DNA of 64,000 nucleotides from an uncultured Aquimarina sp. (GTDB lineage: Bacteria > Bacteroidota > Bacteroidia > Flavobacteriales > Flavobacteriaceae): assembly GCF_947500065.1 (NCBI RefSeq), contig NZ_CANMQT010000001.1:868001-932000 (forward strand), in the 5' to 3' direction. Below, one piece after another: positions 17,233 to 26,226 of this stretch. A model generated the notes under the pieces. It did no database searches. It saw only the letters and a list, made by a program, of their open reading frames with translations, and was not told the DNA's origin. A program made the translations under genes and the position numbers. Position 1 is the first letter of the stretch. The number at the start of each line of letters is the position of its first letter.

Positions 17233-18897
17233 ATGAAAAAATTTAAAATTAGCATTTGGATGTATTCCTTTGCAATACTTCTATTTGCATGTGAAAAAAC
17301 CGATTTCGATGAATCAAAAAGCAATAGCCCTGAACAGTTATCAAAAATTTCAGATACAGAAGCTAAGATTACCTTAGCCAATGGAAACATAGTTCGTTTT
17401 CATAAAATTGATGATGGAGAACTTCAGGGAACTTTTATCATGGAAGAAAGTGATTGTAATGAATGTTCTATATTAAATAATATTACGGAAATAGCAGGAC
17501 GAGAATTATCGGACCAAGAAGCCTTTTGGGCACTTTCACAACCAGGTACTAAAGTTCCATCTTTTCTAGAAAGAAAAAAAGAAGATATTTCCTCTAAAAA
17601 AAATGAATTGCAACAACAAGGATGGGCAAGAGAAATTGCTTCGGATTTTCCTATAACGGATGAAGGGATTCCTACTCGCGTAATTGCTTGTAAAAATCAG
17701 GACTTTACTAGTTCTATAGCTTATGGATTTTTAGGGACTCCAGAATTTATAGCATTAGACAAAACTCCTGACAATTACTTTGGTTTTGTTAACGATTGTG
17801 CTAGTGTTCCAGGTTCTTATTGTAACAAAGGACCTAGATATAAACTTCATGCCGTAATGAGTGGTATTAAGAAGTGGAAAGGTAAAATTTGTAGCAAAGC
17901 TGTTCAGAATCGAAACAATGATCACATTGCCTCCAATACATCCGGAGGATTCTGTCAAAGCCCTCCTTGTGATGCTTATAAGGGTCCCGAATTATATTTT
18001 GAGTACTATGCTAGTGGAAAATGGAAATCTATGAAAAATCCAAACGGATTATATCCAGAAGGTTTTGAAGTTCCTGCTAATACAACCAAAGTGTATACAT
18101 ACTCCTGGAATACAAAAACGAATACCTCTTTTCGTCTGCGTGTGAAGAATGCAATGGGTAAAGATCAATTTGATTTTATGATGGATCGAGAAGATGTAGT
18201 CATTGATGATGGGAATGATGGGGATGGAGGAGGAAATGGTGATGAAACACCAAATCCTGATGATTTTCCTCAATTACCGGATTATGTTGATCTTTCATAC
18301 GGAACTCTCGGAATGCAGAATTACAGGATAGAAGTAGATTTTACCAATATTATTGACAACAAACCTACTATAAAACTTCCTGTTCAATTCTTGCCTGTAC
18401 TTCCGGAATATGATGGAGAAGTAATTTTTCCAAATAACTTCTGCGGAATCAGGGTTATCAAAGCATCACGCTTTATTTGGTTAGATAATGGCGGACAAGT
18501 AGTAGATACTCATCCATATAACTATGTTCCGGAAAACACTTCTATTCAAGCGCTATTTGGTGACACTCCTTATCTTGGTGGAATCGAATTAACAGGTGCG
18601 ATTGGAGCGTGTTCTGAAGCAAATGAAAATTGGATGTTCCCATTTCCATTAACTCAAACAGAAACTGTAATGAATCAACCTCTTAAATTGGTTATAGAAC
18701 TAGAACAGAATTCTGAAATTGAGTTTTTGAATTATAATATTAAACCTCAGGAACCTTTAGACGTAGATGAACTTTTTGAGGAAGTAGATTTCAACGAACT
18801 TATTGAATTCTTTAACGAAACATTTTATGAAGGATTTGAAAACTGGATTGATGCCGTATGTGCAGAAAACCCAGGGGATTGTCCACTTCAAGATTAA
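17233..18897 (+). CDS. large lipoprotein of unknown function
   Basis: The 554-residue product has a lipoprotein signal peptide (SFAILLFACEKT). A Cys-rich middle region includes CASVPGSYCNKG and GGFCQSPPCDAYKG. An Asp/Gly linker (DDGNDGDGGGNGDE, near residue 325) separates it from a C-terminal domain of about 200 residues that ends in an acidic helix and ENPGDCPLQD. I recognise no family. The linker suggests two surface or periplasmic modules. It lies downstream of another lipoprotein gene and is followed by a strong terminator hairpin. Confidence 0.75.
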   Translation: MKKFKISIWMYSFAILLFACEKTDFDESKSNSPEQLSKISDTEAKITLANGNIVRFHKIDDGELQGTFIMEESDCNECSILNNITEIAGRELSDQEAFWALSQPGTKVPSFLERKKEDISSKKNELQQQGWAREIASDFPITDEGIPTRVIACKNQDFTSSIAYGFLGTPEFIALDKTPDNYFGFVNDCASVPGSYCNKGPRYKLHAVMSGIKKWKGKICSKAVQNRNNDHIASNTSGGFCQSPPCDAYKGPELYFEYYASGKWKSMKNPNGLYPEGFEVPANTTKVYTYSWNTKTNTSFRLRVKNAMGKDQFDFMMDREDVVIDDGNDGDGGGNGDETPNPDDFPQLPDYVDLSYGTLGMQNYRIEVDFTNIIDNKPTIKLPVQFLPVLPEYDGEVIFPNNFCGIRVIKASRFIWLDNGGQVVDTHPYNYVPENTSIQALFGDTPYLGGIELTGAIGACSEANENWMFPFPLTQTETVMNQPLKLVIELEQNSEIEFLNYNIKPQEPLDVDELFEEVDFNELIEFFNETFYEGFENWIDAVCAENPGDCPLQD

Positions 18898-18922
18898 TAG
18901 ATATTATATCCATTTATATATG

Positions 18923-18958
18923 CTGTCACATCTAACACCTGGATGTTATATGTGGCAG
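18923..18958. terminator. bidirectional intrinsic terminator
   Basis: A 15-bp stem with one mismatch and one wobble (CTGTCACAT... / ...ATGTGGCAG) lies between the converging stops of the lipoprotein gene and the Sco gene. T-rich sequence follows on the plus side and an A/T-rich flank lies on the other side. Confidence 0.8.
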
Positions 18959-18960
18959 TT

Positions 18961-19629
18961 TTATTTTTCTAGCTTCAACACTTCAATATCTTCTAGCAAG
19001 CGATCTATCTCTTCTTCTTTTGTCCCATCATAGAAACCACGAATACGTTTCTTTTTGTCAACTAAGACAAAGTTTTCTGTATGGATCATATCATAAGGAC
19101 CTCCATCACCATCTGTTTTAGCAACCAGATAGGATTTTCTTGCTAAATCATAAATATGCTTTTTATTACCAGTGACTAAATTCCATTTCGTATCATCCAC
19201 GCCTTTTTCAACAGCATATTTTTTTAATTGCGGTACATTATCGGTCTCAGGAATAACAGTATGTGATAATAATAAAACCTCTTGGTCATTTTTTAACTCT
19301 TCCTGAATTTTTTTCATATTCCCTGTCATTATTGGGCAAATAGTTTGACAAGTTGTGAAGAAAAAATCTGCAACATAAATCTTATTTTCATAATCAGTCT
19401 GAGTTATCTCTTTACCATTCTGATTTAATAAACTAAAATTGTTTATTTTATGGTATTTTCTAACGTGCTGCACTGTACTGTCAACCAATTCTATATTCAC
19501 CATATCTGGCTCATAAATTTGAAGAATTCGCTTTGGTTTTAAAATAGAATAAATAATAGAAATGATAATCGCTGATAGTATAAATAAAACTATGGCAAAG
19601 AATTTGTACTTAGCAAAGAATCGAAGCAT
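18961..19629 (-). CDS. SCO1/SenC family copper/redox protein
   Basis: The 222-residue protein has an N-terminal membrane anchor (FAIVLFILSAIIISIIYSIL) and a periplasmic thioredoxin fold. The Sco metal site is present: the CxxxC motif in FTTCQTICPIM (near residue 95) and the distal His in DMIHTENFVLVD (near residue 180). Sco proteins deliver copper to, or reduce, the CuA site of cytochrome oxidase. No oxidase gene is adjacent. The promoter box TAATTTTG lies about 20 bp upstream of the start. Confidence 0.92.
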   Translation of the reverse strand: MLRFFAKYKFFAIVLFILSAIIISIIYSILKPKRILQIYEPDMVNIELVDSTVQHVRKYHKINNFSLLNQNGKEITQTDYENKIYVADFFFTTCQTICPIMTGNMKKIQEELKNDQEVLLLSHTVIPETDNVPQLKKYAVEKGVDDTKWNLVTGNKKHIYDLARKSYLVAKTDGDGGPYDMIHTENFVLVDKKKRIRGFYDGTKEEEIDRLLEDIEVLKLEK

Positions 19630-19647
19630 ACTTACATTTTAGAGTTG

Positions 19648-19655
19648 CAAAATTA
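19648..19655 (-). promoter_or_regulatory. -7 promoter element of the sco gene (TAATTTTG)
   Basis: TAATTTTG on the minus strand fits TAnnTTTG exactly and lies about 20 bp upstream of the start codon. Confidence 0.5.
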
Positions 19656-19751
19656 CGAGGATTATCTTTTACAGAATTACTGTTTTCGCTAAAAAAATAT
19701 TAAAACCTTAATCTGTATACTAGATTTCTTTCATAAACTACTCTAAAAGGT

Positions 19752-19759
19752 TACTTTTG
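19752..19759 (+). promoter_or_regulatory. -7 promoter element of rseP (TACTTTTG)
   Basis: TACTTTTG fits TAnnTTTG exactly and lies 27 bp upstream of the rseP ATG. Confidence 0.55.
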
Positions 19760-19786
19760 CGTGATTTAATTTTGAAATAAGACCAT

Positions 19787-21127
19787 ATGAGTCCATTTTT
19801 TATAAAAGCAATTCAGCTGTTGTTGAGTTTATCTTTCCTTATCGTTCTTCATGAATTAGGACATTTTATTCCAGCTAAGTTATTTAAAACCCGAGTAGAA
19901 AAATTCTATCTATTTTTTGATGTAAAATATTCACTATTTAAGAAAAAAATAGGCGATACAGTATATGGTATCGGATGGTTACCCTTAGGTGGTTATGTGA
20001 AAATTTCCGGAATGATCGATGAGAGCATGGATAAGGAACAAATGGCTGGTCCTCCACAACCTTGGGAGTTTAGATCTAAACCCGCTTGGCAGCGCTTGAT
20101 TATTATGGTTGGTGGTGTAACTGTTAATATTATTCTAGGAGTCTTAATATATATCTGCATTATTTTTACGTGGGGTCAAAATTACTCAAAAGGTAATGAC
20201 ATTAAGTATGGTTTTGGAGTCACCAAAACCTTAGAAAATTATGGGTTCCAGCAAGGCGATAAACTTATTACTGTAAATGGAGAAGAAATGTTCGATGACA
20301 TGGACATTGGGAGATACTTGATGGTCCGTGAGGTAAAGTCCGTTACTGTTAAACATCCTAATGGAGAAACTCAAACAATTCAACTTCCTGAAGATATTGG
20401 TTCAGAGATTTTTAAATCTGGCCAAACAAATGCAATTACATTTCGCTATCCATTTAAGTTAGATTCTATAACTGAGGGTGGACCAGCGGAAAAAGCAGGG
20501 CTTTTAAAAACTGACAAAATTCTGAAAATCGGTGGTATGCCAATAAATTACCAAACGGATTTTGCTTATGCTCTTAATAATCATCGAAAAAATGATAGTA
20601 CCGCTGTTATAACCTATGAAAGAAACGGAATTGCAAAAGAACTTGATTTGGTTCTTGACAAGGACAAAAAGATTGGTGTAATAATGGTCTCTACTGATAA
20701 AGAAGCTCTAAAATTAAATAATGTTGATTATAGTTTCGGAGCTAGTATTTCAGAAGGTCTCAATTTTGGATATTGGACACTGCACGATTATATAGCTCAG
20801 TTTAAATATGTATTTACCAAAGAAGGAGCTACGCAAGTAGGAGGCTTTGGAGCCATTGGTAATTTATTCCCTCCTGTATGGGATTGGGCTGCTTTTTGGA
20901 GTACTACAGCATTTATCTCTATTATTTTAGCCTTTATGAATATATTACCGATTCCTGCACTAGATGGTGGACACGTAATGTTTTTATTGTATGAAATTAT
21001 TGCAGGTAGAAAACCTAACGATAAATTCATGGAGTATGCTCAACTAGTTGGTTTCATTATTCTTATTGCATTGTTACTTTTCGCAAATGGTAATGATATT
21101 TATAGAGCAATTTCAAAATATTTTTAA
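19787..21127 (+). CDS. rseP: RIP metalloprotease RseP (site-2 protease)
   Basis: The 446-residue membrane protein has the zinc-binding HELGH motif in the first helix (residue 22) and the distal NILPIPALDGGHV motif in a C-terminal helix (near residue 385), the S2P signature. Two PDZ-like segments lie between (near residues 140-190 and 220-260, GPAEKAGLLKTDKIL). It performs intramembrane cleavage of anti-sigma factors or leftover signal peptides. It is followed by tRNA-Asn with about 90 bp of promoter-containing spacer. Confidence 0.95.
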   Translation: MSPFFIKAIQLLLSLSFLIVLHELGHFIPAKLFKTRVEKFYLFFDVKYSLFKKKIGDTVYGIGWLPLGGYVKISGMIDESMDKEQMAGPPQPWEFRSKPAWQRLIIMVGGVTVNIILGVLIYICIIFTWGQNYSKGNDIKYGFGVTKTLENYGFQQGDKLITVNGEEMFDDMDIGRYLMVREVKSVTVKHPNGETQTIQLPEDIGSEIFKSGQTNAITFRYPFKLDSITEGGPAEKAGLLKTDKILKIGGMPINYQTDFAYALNNHRKNDSTAVITYERNGIAKELDLVLDKDKKIGVIMVSTDKEALKLNNVDYSFGASISEGLNFGYWTLHDYIAQFKYVFTKEGATQVGGFGAIGNLFPPVWDWAAFWSTTAFISIILAFMNILPIPALDGGHVMFLLYEIIAGRKPNDKFMEYAQLVGFIILIALLLFANGNDIYRAISKYF

Positions 21128-21165
21128 AAAAATGAAAAAAACTTTTCGAGTATCAAAAAATAATA

Positions 21166-21173
21166 TATATTTG
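21166..21173 (+). promoter_or_regulatory. upstream tandem -7 element before tRNA-Asn (TATATTTG)
   Basis: TATATTTG followed by CA is a perfect TAnnTTTG match located about 51 bp upstream of the tRNA. A TTTTCG about 20 bp upstream may be a weak -33 element. Confidence 0.5.
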
Positions 21174-21197
21174 CACTCGCAAAAGAGAAAAACTTTC

Positions 21198-21205
21198 TAT
21201 ATTTG
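21198..21205 (+). promoter_or_regulatory. proximal -7 element of tRNA-Asn (TATATTTG)
   Basis: A second TATATTTGCA ends 11 bp before the mature tRNA. Transcription would start about 5 nt upstream of the tRNA 5' end. Confidence 0.6.
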
Positions 21206-21216
21206 CAAACATAAAT

Positions 21217-21290
21217 TCCTCCTTAGCTCAGTTGGTTAGAGCATCTGACTGTTAATCAGAGGGTCCTTAGTTCGAGCCTAAGAGGAGGAG
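21217..21290 (+). tRNA. tRNA-Asn (anticodon GTT)
   Basis: The cloverleaf is clear. The acceptor stem is TCCTCCT/AGGAGGA. The D arm has AGCTCAGTTGGTTAGAGC. The anticodon stem TCTGA/TCAGA carries loop CTGTTAA with anticodon GTT. The T arm is CTTAG-TTCGAGC-CTAAG. The discriminator base is G, and the 3' CCA is not encoded. It stands alone with its own promoter and terminator. Confidence 0.97.
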
Positions 21291-21297
21291 CAAAATT

Positions 21298-21325
21298 AAG
21301 TCTTAACTTACTAAAGTTAAGACTT
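21298..21325 (+). terminator. intrinsic terminator after tRNA-Asn
   Basis: A 12-bp perfect inverted repeat (AAGTCTTAACTT / AAGTTAAGACTT) with a 4-nt ACTA loop is followed by a T run. Confidence 0.9.
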
Positions 21326-21586
21326 TTTTGTTTTTCACAATCTTTATATGGCTTATTCTTCTCCTTTCCAAACCTACTAGAAGGGCATCTTACATAGCTA
21401 TGCTTTATAGTTATCCTTACCAGTTACATCATAAATAGAATCATTTCGTTTCTTCAATAGCCATTCATTTTAACGCTAATTGTATGATAATTATAGAAAT
21501 AAAAGCTAAATTTATGTCATATAGGGGTTTTTGAACCCTGTATATTATCCGACAAATAGTCTTTTAAAACCTATAATAACACACAT
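21326..21586. other. intergenic region without a recognisable gene
   Basis: Between the tRNA terminator and the operator-like repeat before the pyrimidine locus I find no coding frame of note. A small hairpin-like sequence (AGGGGTTTTTGAACCCT) lies near 21523-21539 and may be a leader hairpin or nothing. Confidence 0.5.
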
Positions 21587-21617
21587 TATCATTTATGTTT
21601 TCAATGTATAAATGATA
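21587..21617. promoter_or_regulatory. operator-like inverted repeat before the pyrimidine catabolic locus
   Basis: TATCATTTAT and ATAAATGATA form a perfect 10-bp inverted repeat with an 11-nt spacer. The half-site centres are 21 bp apart, about two helical turns, which suits a dimeric DNA-binding regulator. It lies 17 bp upstream of the first gene's ATG. A hairpin in the leader RNA is the alternative. No regulator gene is encoded in the locus. Confidence 0.45.
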
Positions 21618-21634
21618 TTAAATCTTCTTATCCA

Positions 21635-23101
21635 ATGGAAACAATCACTAAACAACCACAGGTAAAAAACTATATAGATGGTCAGTTCGATAGAAATGGC
21701 CAAAACTCAATGGATATTATAAGTCCCCTTGACGGAACTGTCATCTCTACACTTCCATTATCCACAGGTCAAGATGTTGATAAAGCCGTAAAGGCTGCAA
21801 AAAAAGCATTTCCTGCCTGGTCATCTATGACCTTTAAAGAAAGAGTGCAAATCTTTTTTAGATATCGATCTCTACTGGAGAAAAACATGGATGAATTAAC
21901 CAATTTAGTACGCATCGAAAATGGTAAAACCTATGGAGAAGCTAAAGCTGAAGTAGAAAAAAGTATGGAGTTATGTGAGTTTGCTGTATCCATACCACAA
22001 ATCATTGTCAATGAAGTACAAGAAGTTAGTAAAGGAGTAGAATGTAGGATAGAGCGTAAACCATTAGGAGTGGTTGCATCTATAACACCATTTAACTTCC
22101 CTAATATGGTTCCTCATTGGACAGTGCCTAATGCATTAGTACTTGGCAACACCATGGTTATGAAACCATCAGAATTAGTTCCATTAAGTACAGTTCGAAT
22201 GGCAGAACTACTAAAAGAAGCTGGTTTACCCGATGGAGTGTTTAATATTATCAATGGTGGAAAAGAAGTTGTAGAGTCCATTTGTGATCATCCGGACATT
22301 GAAGCAGTATCCTTTGTAGGTTCTACAAAGGTTGCTAAAATCGTATATAAAAGAGCCACCTCTAACCTAAAACGATGCGTGGCTTTGGGCGGTGCAAAAA
22401 ATCATTTGTTGGTTTTTCCAGATGCCAATCCAGAAATGACAGCGTCTAATGTTGTAGCTTCTATGGTAGGTTGCGCAGGTCAACGTTGTATGGCTGCATC
22501 AGTTATGGTTGGTGTAGACAAAGTGCAACATATAATTGATAAAATGGTAATCGAAGCTAAAAACATAGTTCCTGGCGAAAATTTAGGCTCCGTAATCAGT
22601 GCCGAAGCTAAAAAACGTATCGAAGCATATATTTCAGAAGCAGAAGCCGATGGTGCTACCATATTAGTAGATGGCAGAAACACCGCTGTTAAAGGAAAAG
22701 AAGGAGGTTATTATGTGGGTCCTACAATTATCGATCATGTAACAACGGATATGTCAGTGGCCAGAGAAGAAATTTTTGGTCCTGTAATATCAATTGTAAG
22801 AGCTAAAGATTTAGATGAAGCCATTGAGATCGAAAACGGATCGAATTATGGTAATGCGGCAGCTGTATTCACACAAAGTGGTGGATTAGCAAAACAGGTA
22901 ATGGAACGTGCTAGTGCCGGAATGATTGGTGTTAATATTGGAGTACCTGTACCTCGTGAGCCTTTTTCTTTTGGTGGATGGAATGAATCAAAATTTGGAG
23001 TAGGTGATATTACAGGACGCAGTTCCATTGAGTTTTGGACACAAAATAAAAAAACTACTGTTAAATGGAATCCAGAAGCTCGAACCAATTGGATGAGTTA
23101 A
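21635..23101 (+). CDS. mmsA: CoA-acylating (methyl)malonate-semialdehyde dehydrogenase
   Basis: The 488-residue aldehyde dehydrogenase has the catalytic Cys in VGCAGQRCMAASVMVG (near residue 285), and TPFNFPNMVPHW and GSTKVAKIV in the NAD-binding part; these patterns are typical of the MmsA/IolA branch. It oxidises malonate semialdehyde (from beta-alanine) or methylmalonate semialdehyde (from beta-aminoisobutyrate) to acetyl-CoA or propionyl-CoA. As first gene of the pyrimidine locus it is the final step of uracil and thymine degradation. A 70-bp gap separates it from the aminotransferase. Confidence 0.92.
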   Translation: METITKQPQVKNYIDGQFDRNGQNSMDIISPLDGTVISTLPLSTGQDVDKAVKAAKKAFPAWSSMTFKERVQIFFRYRSLLEKNMDELTNLVRIENGKTYGEAKAEVEKSMELCEFAVSIPQIIVNEVQEVSKGVECRIERKPLGVVASITPFNFPNMVPHWTVPNALVLGNTMVMKPSELVPLSTVRMAELLKEAGLPDGVFNIINGGKEVVESICDHPDIEAVSFVGSTKVAKIVYKRATSNLKRCVALGGAKNHLLVFPDANPEMTASNVVASMVGCAGQRCMAASVMVGVDKVQHIIDKMVIEAKNIVPGENLGSVISAEAKKRIEAYISEAEADGATILVDGRNTAVKGKEGGYYVGPTIIDHVTTDMSVAREEIFGPVISIVRAKDLDEAIEIENGSNYGNAAAVFTQSGGLAKQVMERASAGMIGVNIGVPVPREPFSFGGWNESKFGVGDITGRSSIEFWTQNKKTTVKWNPEARTNWMS

Positions 23102-23171
23102 TATTATTCTGGAATCGATATCCATTTAAAGACACAAAAAAATTCTGTTCTACTAAAATTAAACTATCTGA

Positions 23172-24506
23172 ATGAGCGACCAACAAATTGTAAAAAACAA
23201 TCTTGACTACACCTTGTTTTCCTGGGCTAAACAAGGAAATCTAAATCCTATAAATGCATCCCATGCTAAAGGTTCATATTTCTATGATAGAGAAGGCAAA
23301 AAATATCTTGATTTTTCCTCTCAATTGATGAATGTAAATATCGGTCATGGCGATCAACGTATCACTGAAGCAGTAACAAAGCAGATGAAAGAAGTTAGTT
23401 ACGTTTATCCTGGAATGGCTACCGATGTGCGCGGAGAATTAGGAAAAAAGATAGCAGAAATCACTCCAGGCAACCTTACTAAAACTTTTTTCACCCTTGG
23501 CGGAGCCGAAGCTATTGAAAATGGTATCAAACTAGCTAGAATGTACACAGGTCGACACAAAATTATCACACATTACAGGGCATATCATGGTGCTACCTAT
23601 GGAGCAATTTCTGCTGGTGGAGACCCTAGAAGGTTTCCGGTAGATAGTCAGGCAATGCCTAATGTGGTTCATGTCGAAAATCCTTACGCCTATCGGTGCC
23701 CATGGAATTCGAGTTCAATCGAAGAATGTGGCGAACTTGCGCTAGCACATTTAGAACGGGTAATCCAATTCCAAAACCCTGATAGTGTAGCTGCGATACT
23801 ATTCGAAGGAGAATCAGGTTCATCTGGATGTATTAAATATCCACCGATGTATTTAAAGAAAGTTCGAAAGATTTGTGATGCATATGGTATCTTATTAATT
23901 GTAGACGAAGTAATGAGTGGTTTTGGCAGAACCGGAAAAATGTTCGGTATAGATCACCATAACGTCACTCCTGATATCATGTGTTTGGCAAAAGGCCTAA
24001 CATCAGGTTATTTGCCATTAGGAGGTACTGTAGTTACAGATACTATTGCTAACTATTTTAACGATCATCCAATGATTATCGGTCTAACATATTCTGCGCA
24101 TCCTACTTTATGCGCTGCTGCATTAGAGAACATTCGGATTATTGAAGAAGAGCAGCTAGTCGAAAGAGCTAGTAAAATGGGAGCTTATATTGAAGCAGAA
24201 ATCGAAAAGCTAAAAACTAAACATCCATCGATTGGAGATTTTAGAAATACAGGATTATTAGGTTGTGTAGAATTGGTTAAAAATCGAAAAACTAAGGAAC
24301 CCATTACTCCCTGGAATGCAAAACCAGATCAAATGGAAGTAACCAACAAAATGGCTGCTAAAATTAGAGAATTAGGCATGTTCACTTTCGTACGATGGAA
24401 TTGGATTTTTATTGCACCACCTTTAAATGTAAGTAAAGAAGAAGTTGATGAAGGGTTAAAAATCGTTTCACAAGCAATTGCGATTGCTGATCAATATTGT
24501 AATTAA
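23172..24506 (+). CDS. class III aminotransferase, probably beta-alanine/beta-aminoisobutyrate transaminase
   Basis: The 444-residue PLP enzyme has the class III pattern LLIVDEVMSGFGRTGKMF (PLP-ring Asp) and the Schiff-base Lys in MCLAKGLTSGYLPLGG (near residue 275). Its context, between the semialdehyde dehydrogenase and pyrimidine catabolic enzymes, indicates that it converts beta-alanine or beta-aminoisobutyrate into the corresponding semialdehyde. Substrate is inferred from context. It is separated by 3 bp from the NCS1 transporter gene. Confidence 0.9.
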   Translation: MSDQQIVKNNLDYTLFSWAKQGNLNPINASHAKGSYFYDREGKKYLDFSSQLMNVNIGHGDQRITEAVTKQMKEVSYVYPGMATDVRGELGKKIAEITPGNLTKTFFTLGGAEAIENGIKLARMYTGRHKIITHYRAYHGATYGAISAGGDPRRFPVDSQAMPNVVHVENPYAYRCPWNSSSIEECGELALAHLERVIQFQNPDSVAAILFEGESGSSGCIKYPPMYLKKVRKICDAYGILLIVDEVMSGFGRTGKMFGIDHHNVTPDIMCLAKGLTSGYLPLGGTVVTDTIANYFNDHPMIIGLTYSAHPTLCAAALENIRIIEEEQLVERASKMGAYIEAEIEKLKTKHPSIGDFRNTGLLGCVELVKNRKTKEPITPWNAKPDQMEVTNKMAAKIRELGMFTFVRWNWIFIAPPLNVSKEEVDEGLKIVSQAIAIADQYCN

Positions 24507-24509
24507 TTT

Positions 24510-26222
24510 ATGAGCAAGGATATAGTTGAATTACAAGAAGACGTCTCTCAATCACCTTTATATAGTGAAGATTTAGCACCTGTTTCGGCCAACAAAAGAA
24601 CTTGGAGCAAATGGCATTTGGCTGCTATTTGGGTAGGCATGGCGGTTTGTATACCTACCTATTTATTGGCATCTTATATGATCAAAACCGGTTTAAATTG
24701 GTACGAAGCACTAATCATTATAGGACTTGCAAACCTGATTATTACTATTCCAATGGTACTTAATGGTCATGCAGGAGTAAAATACGGTATTCCATTTCCT
24801 GTCATAGGTCGTGCTGCTTTTGGTACTAAAGGTGTACATCTTGCTTCTGTAGCAAGAGGTATTATTGCCTGTGGATGGTTTGGAGTGCAGACTTGGATTG
24901 GCGGATTAGCTATATATGCTATTTTTCATGCAGTAATGGGAACGCAAGCTGAATTAGGTTTGTCTATCGGAAAATTTGTCGGGTTTGGAGTTTTCTGGTT
25001 TATTAATATCTATTTTATTTGGAAAGGAACTGAGAGTATTAAATGGCTGGAAACCTATTCTGCACCTATTTTAGTGCTCATCGGATTAGCTTTGATTTAT
25101 TGGAGTTATGCTGAAGCTGGTGGTGTTTCTATTGTATTAGATCAAAGTCAACAACTAGAACAAACAGCCGCTACCATCACCCAAAAAGATAAGAAACTAT
25201 ATCTTAATTTAAAATCACTAAGGGACAAAGAAGGAAATCTAAAAGTAGACGAATACAAGATCATTTCTGATGAAAAAAGCAGTTGGATATCTTTTATCGA
25301 ACAACCTATAGCAATAACAGATCAGAAAAAAATTGAAGATATCATTTCTGGCAAAGAAAAAGTGCAACTTCAATTTAGAAATACCGAAAGAAAAACTCCT
25401 GTAGTATCAAGTGTAGTAACAGCAATAACTGTATCTCCAGGCACTAAGAAATCAGGAAACAAATTATGGAGTTATCTACTTTGGTTAACAGCAATGGTTG
25501 GTTTTTGGGCAACTATGTCAATAAGTATAGCAGATATAACACGTTTTGCCGCTACTCAAAAAGATCAGATTGTAGGTCAGTTTGTTGGTCTTCCATTGAC
25601 AATGATGTTATATTCCTTTGTTGGGATATTTGTTACCTGTGCCGCTATCATTAATTTCAAAGACATATTAATCGCTAACGATGCGCCTTGGGATCCAGTT
25701 TCTCTTATTTCTAAGTTTAAAAGTCCTACAGTGGTTATCGTTGCCCAAGTTTTTATGCTCATCGCCACTTTGAGCACCAATATTGCGGCAAACGTTATTG
25801 CTCCTTCCAATGCTTTTTCCAATCTATGGCCTAAAAAAATAAGTTTTAGAGTTGGTGGTATTATCACCGGAATTATCGGAATCTTAATAGCTCCCTGGTG
25901 GCTACTTAATGAAATTTCTGGGTTTTTAATTTTTGTCAGTGGACTACTTGGCCCTGTTCTGGGGATCCTGATAGCTGATTATTATTTGATTAGAAAAAAG
26001 AAATTAGAACTCCCTGAACTATACAAAGAAGAAGGTATTTATTCTTATGGAAAGTCTGGATATAATAAAGCGGCTATGATCGCTCTCTTAGTTGGTGTGT
26101 TTTTAGCATTAATTGGATATTGGGTACCTCAACTTAAATTCTTGTACTCTCTTTCGTGGTTTACTGGTTTTATAATCTCGTTTGTATTGTATTATATATT
26201 AATGAAGAAAAAACAGAATTAA
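24510..26222 (+). CDS. NCS1 family nucleobase:cation symporter with extra soluble insert
   Basis: The 570-residue protein has NCS1 features: WHLAAIWVGMAVCIPTYLL in TM1, GIPFPVIGRAAFG, then ACGWFGVQTWIGG. It probably imports uracil, thymine, dihydropyrimidine or hydantoin-like compounds. A hydrophilic stretch of roughly 110 residues (about 205-315, LNLKSLRDKEGNLKVDEY and neighbours) interrupts the helices; this is not part of the standard 12-helix NCS1 fold as I know it. Hydrophobic helices resume at LWSYLLWLTAMVGFW. The frame is intact through the insert. Confidence 0.9.
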   Translation: MSKDIVELQEDVSQSPLYSEDLAPVSANKRTWSKWHLAAIWVGMAVCIPTYLLASYMIKTGLNWYEALIIIGLANLIITIPMVLNGHAGVKYGIPFPVIGRAAFGTKGVHLASVARGIIACGWFGVQTWIGGLAIYAIFHAVMGTQAELGLSIGKFVGFGVFWFINIYFIWKGTESIKWLETYSAPILVLIGLALIYWSYAEAGGVSIVLDQSQQLEQTAATITQKDKKLYLNLKSLRDKEGNLKVDEYKIISDEKSSWISFIEQPIAITDQKKIEDIISGKEKVQLQFRNTERKTPVVSSVVTAITVSPGTKKSGNKLWSYLLWLTAMVGFWATMSISIADITRFAATQKDQIVGQFVGLPLTMMLYSFVGIFVTCAAIINFKDILIANDAPWDPVSLISKFKSPTVVIVAQVFMLIATLSTNIAANVIAPSNAFSNLWPKKISFRVGGIITGIIGILIAPWWLLNEISGFLIFVSGLLGPVLGILIADYYLIRKKKLELPELYKEEGIYSYGKSGYNKAAMIALLVGVFLALIGYWVPQLKFLYSLSWFTGFIISFVLYYILMKKKQN

Positions 26223-26226
26223 TTTT

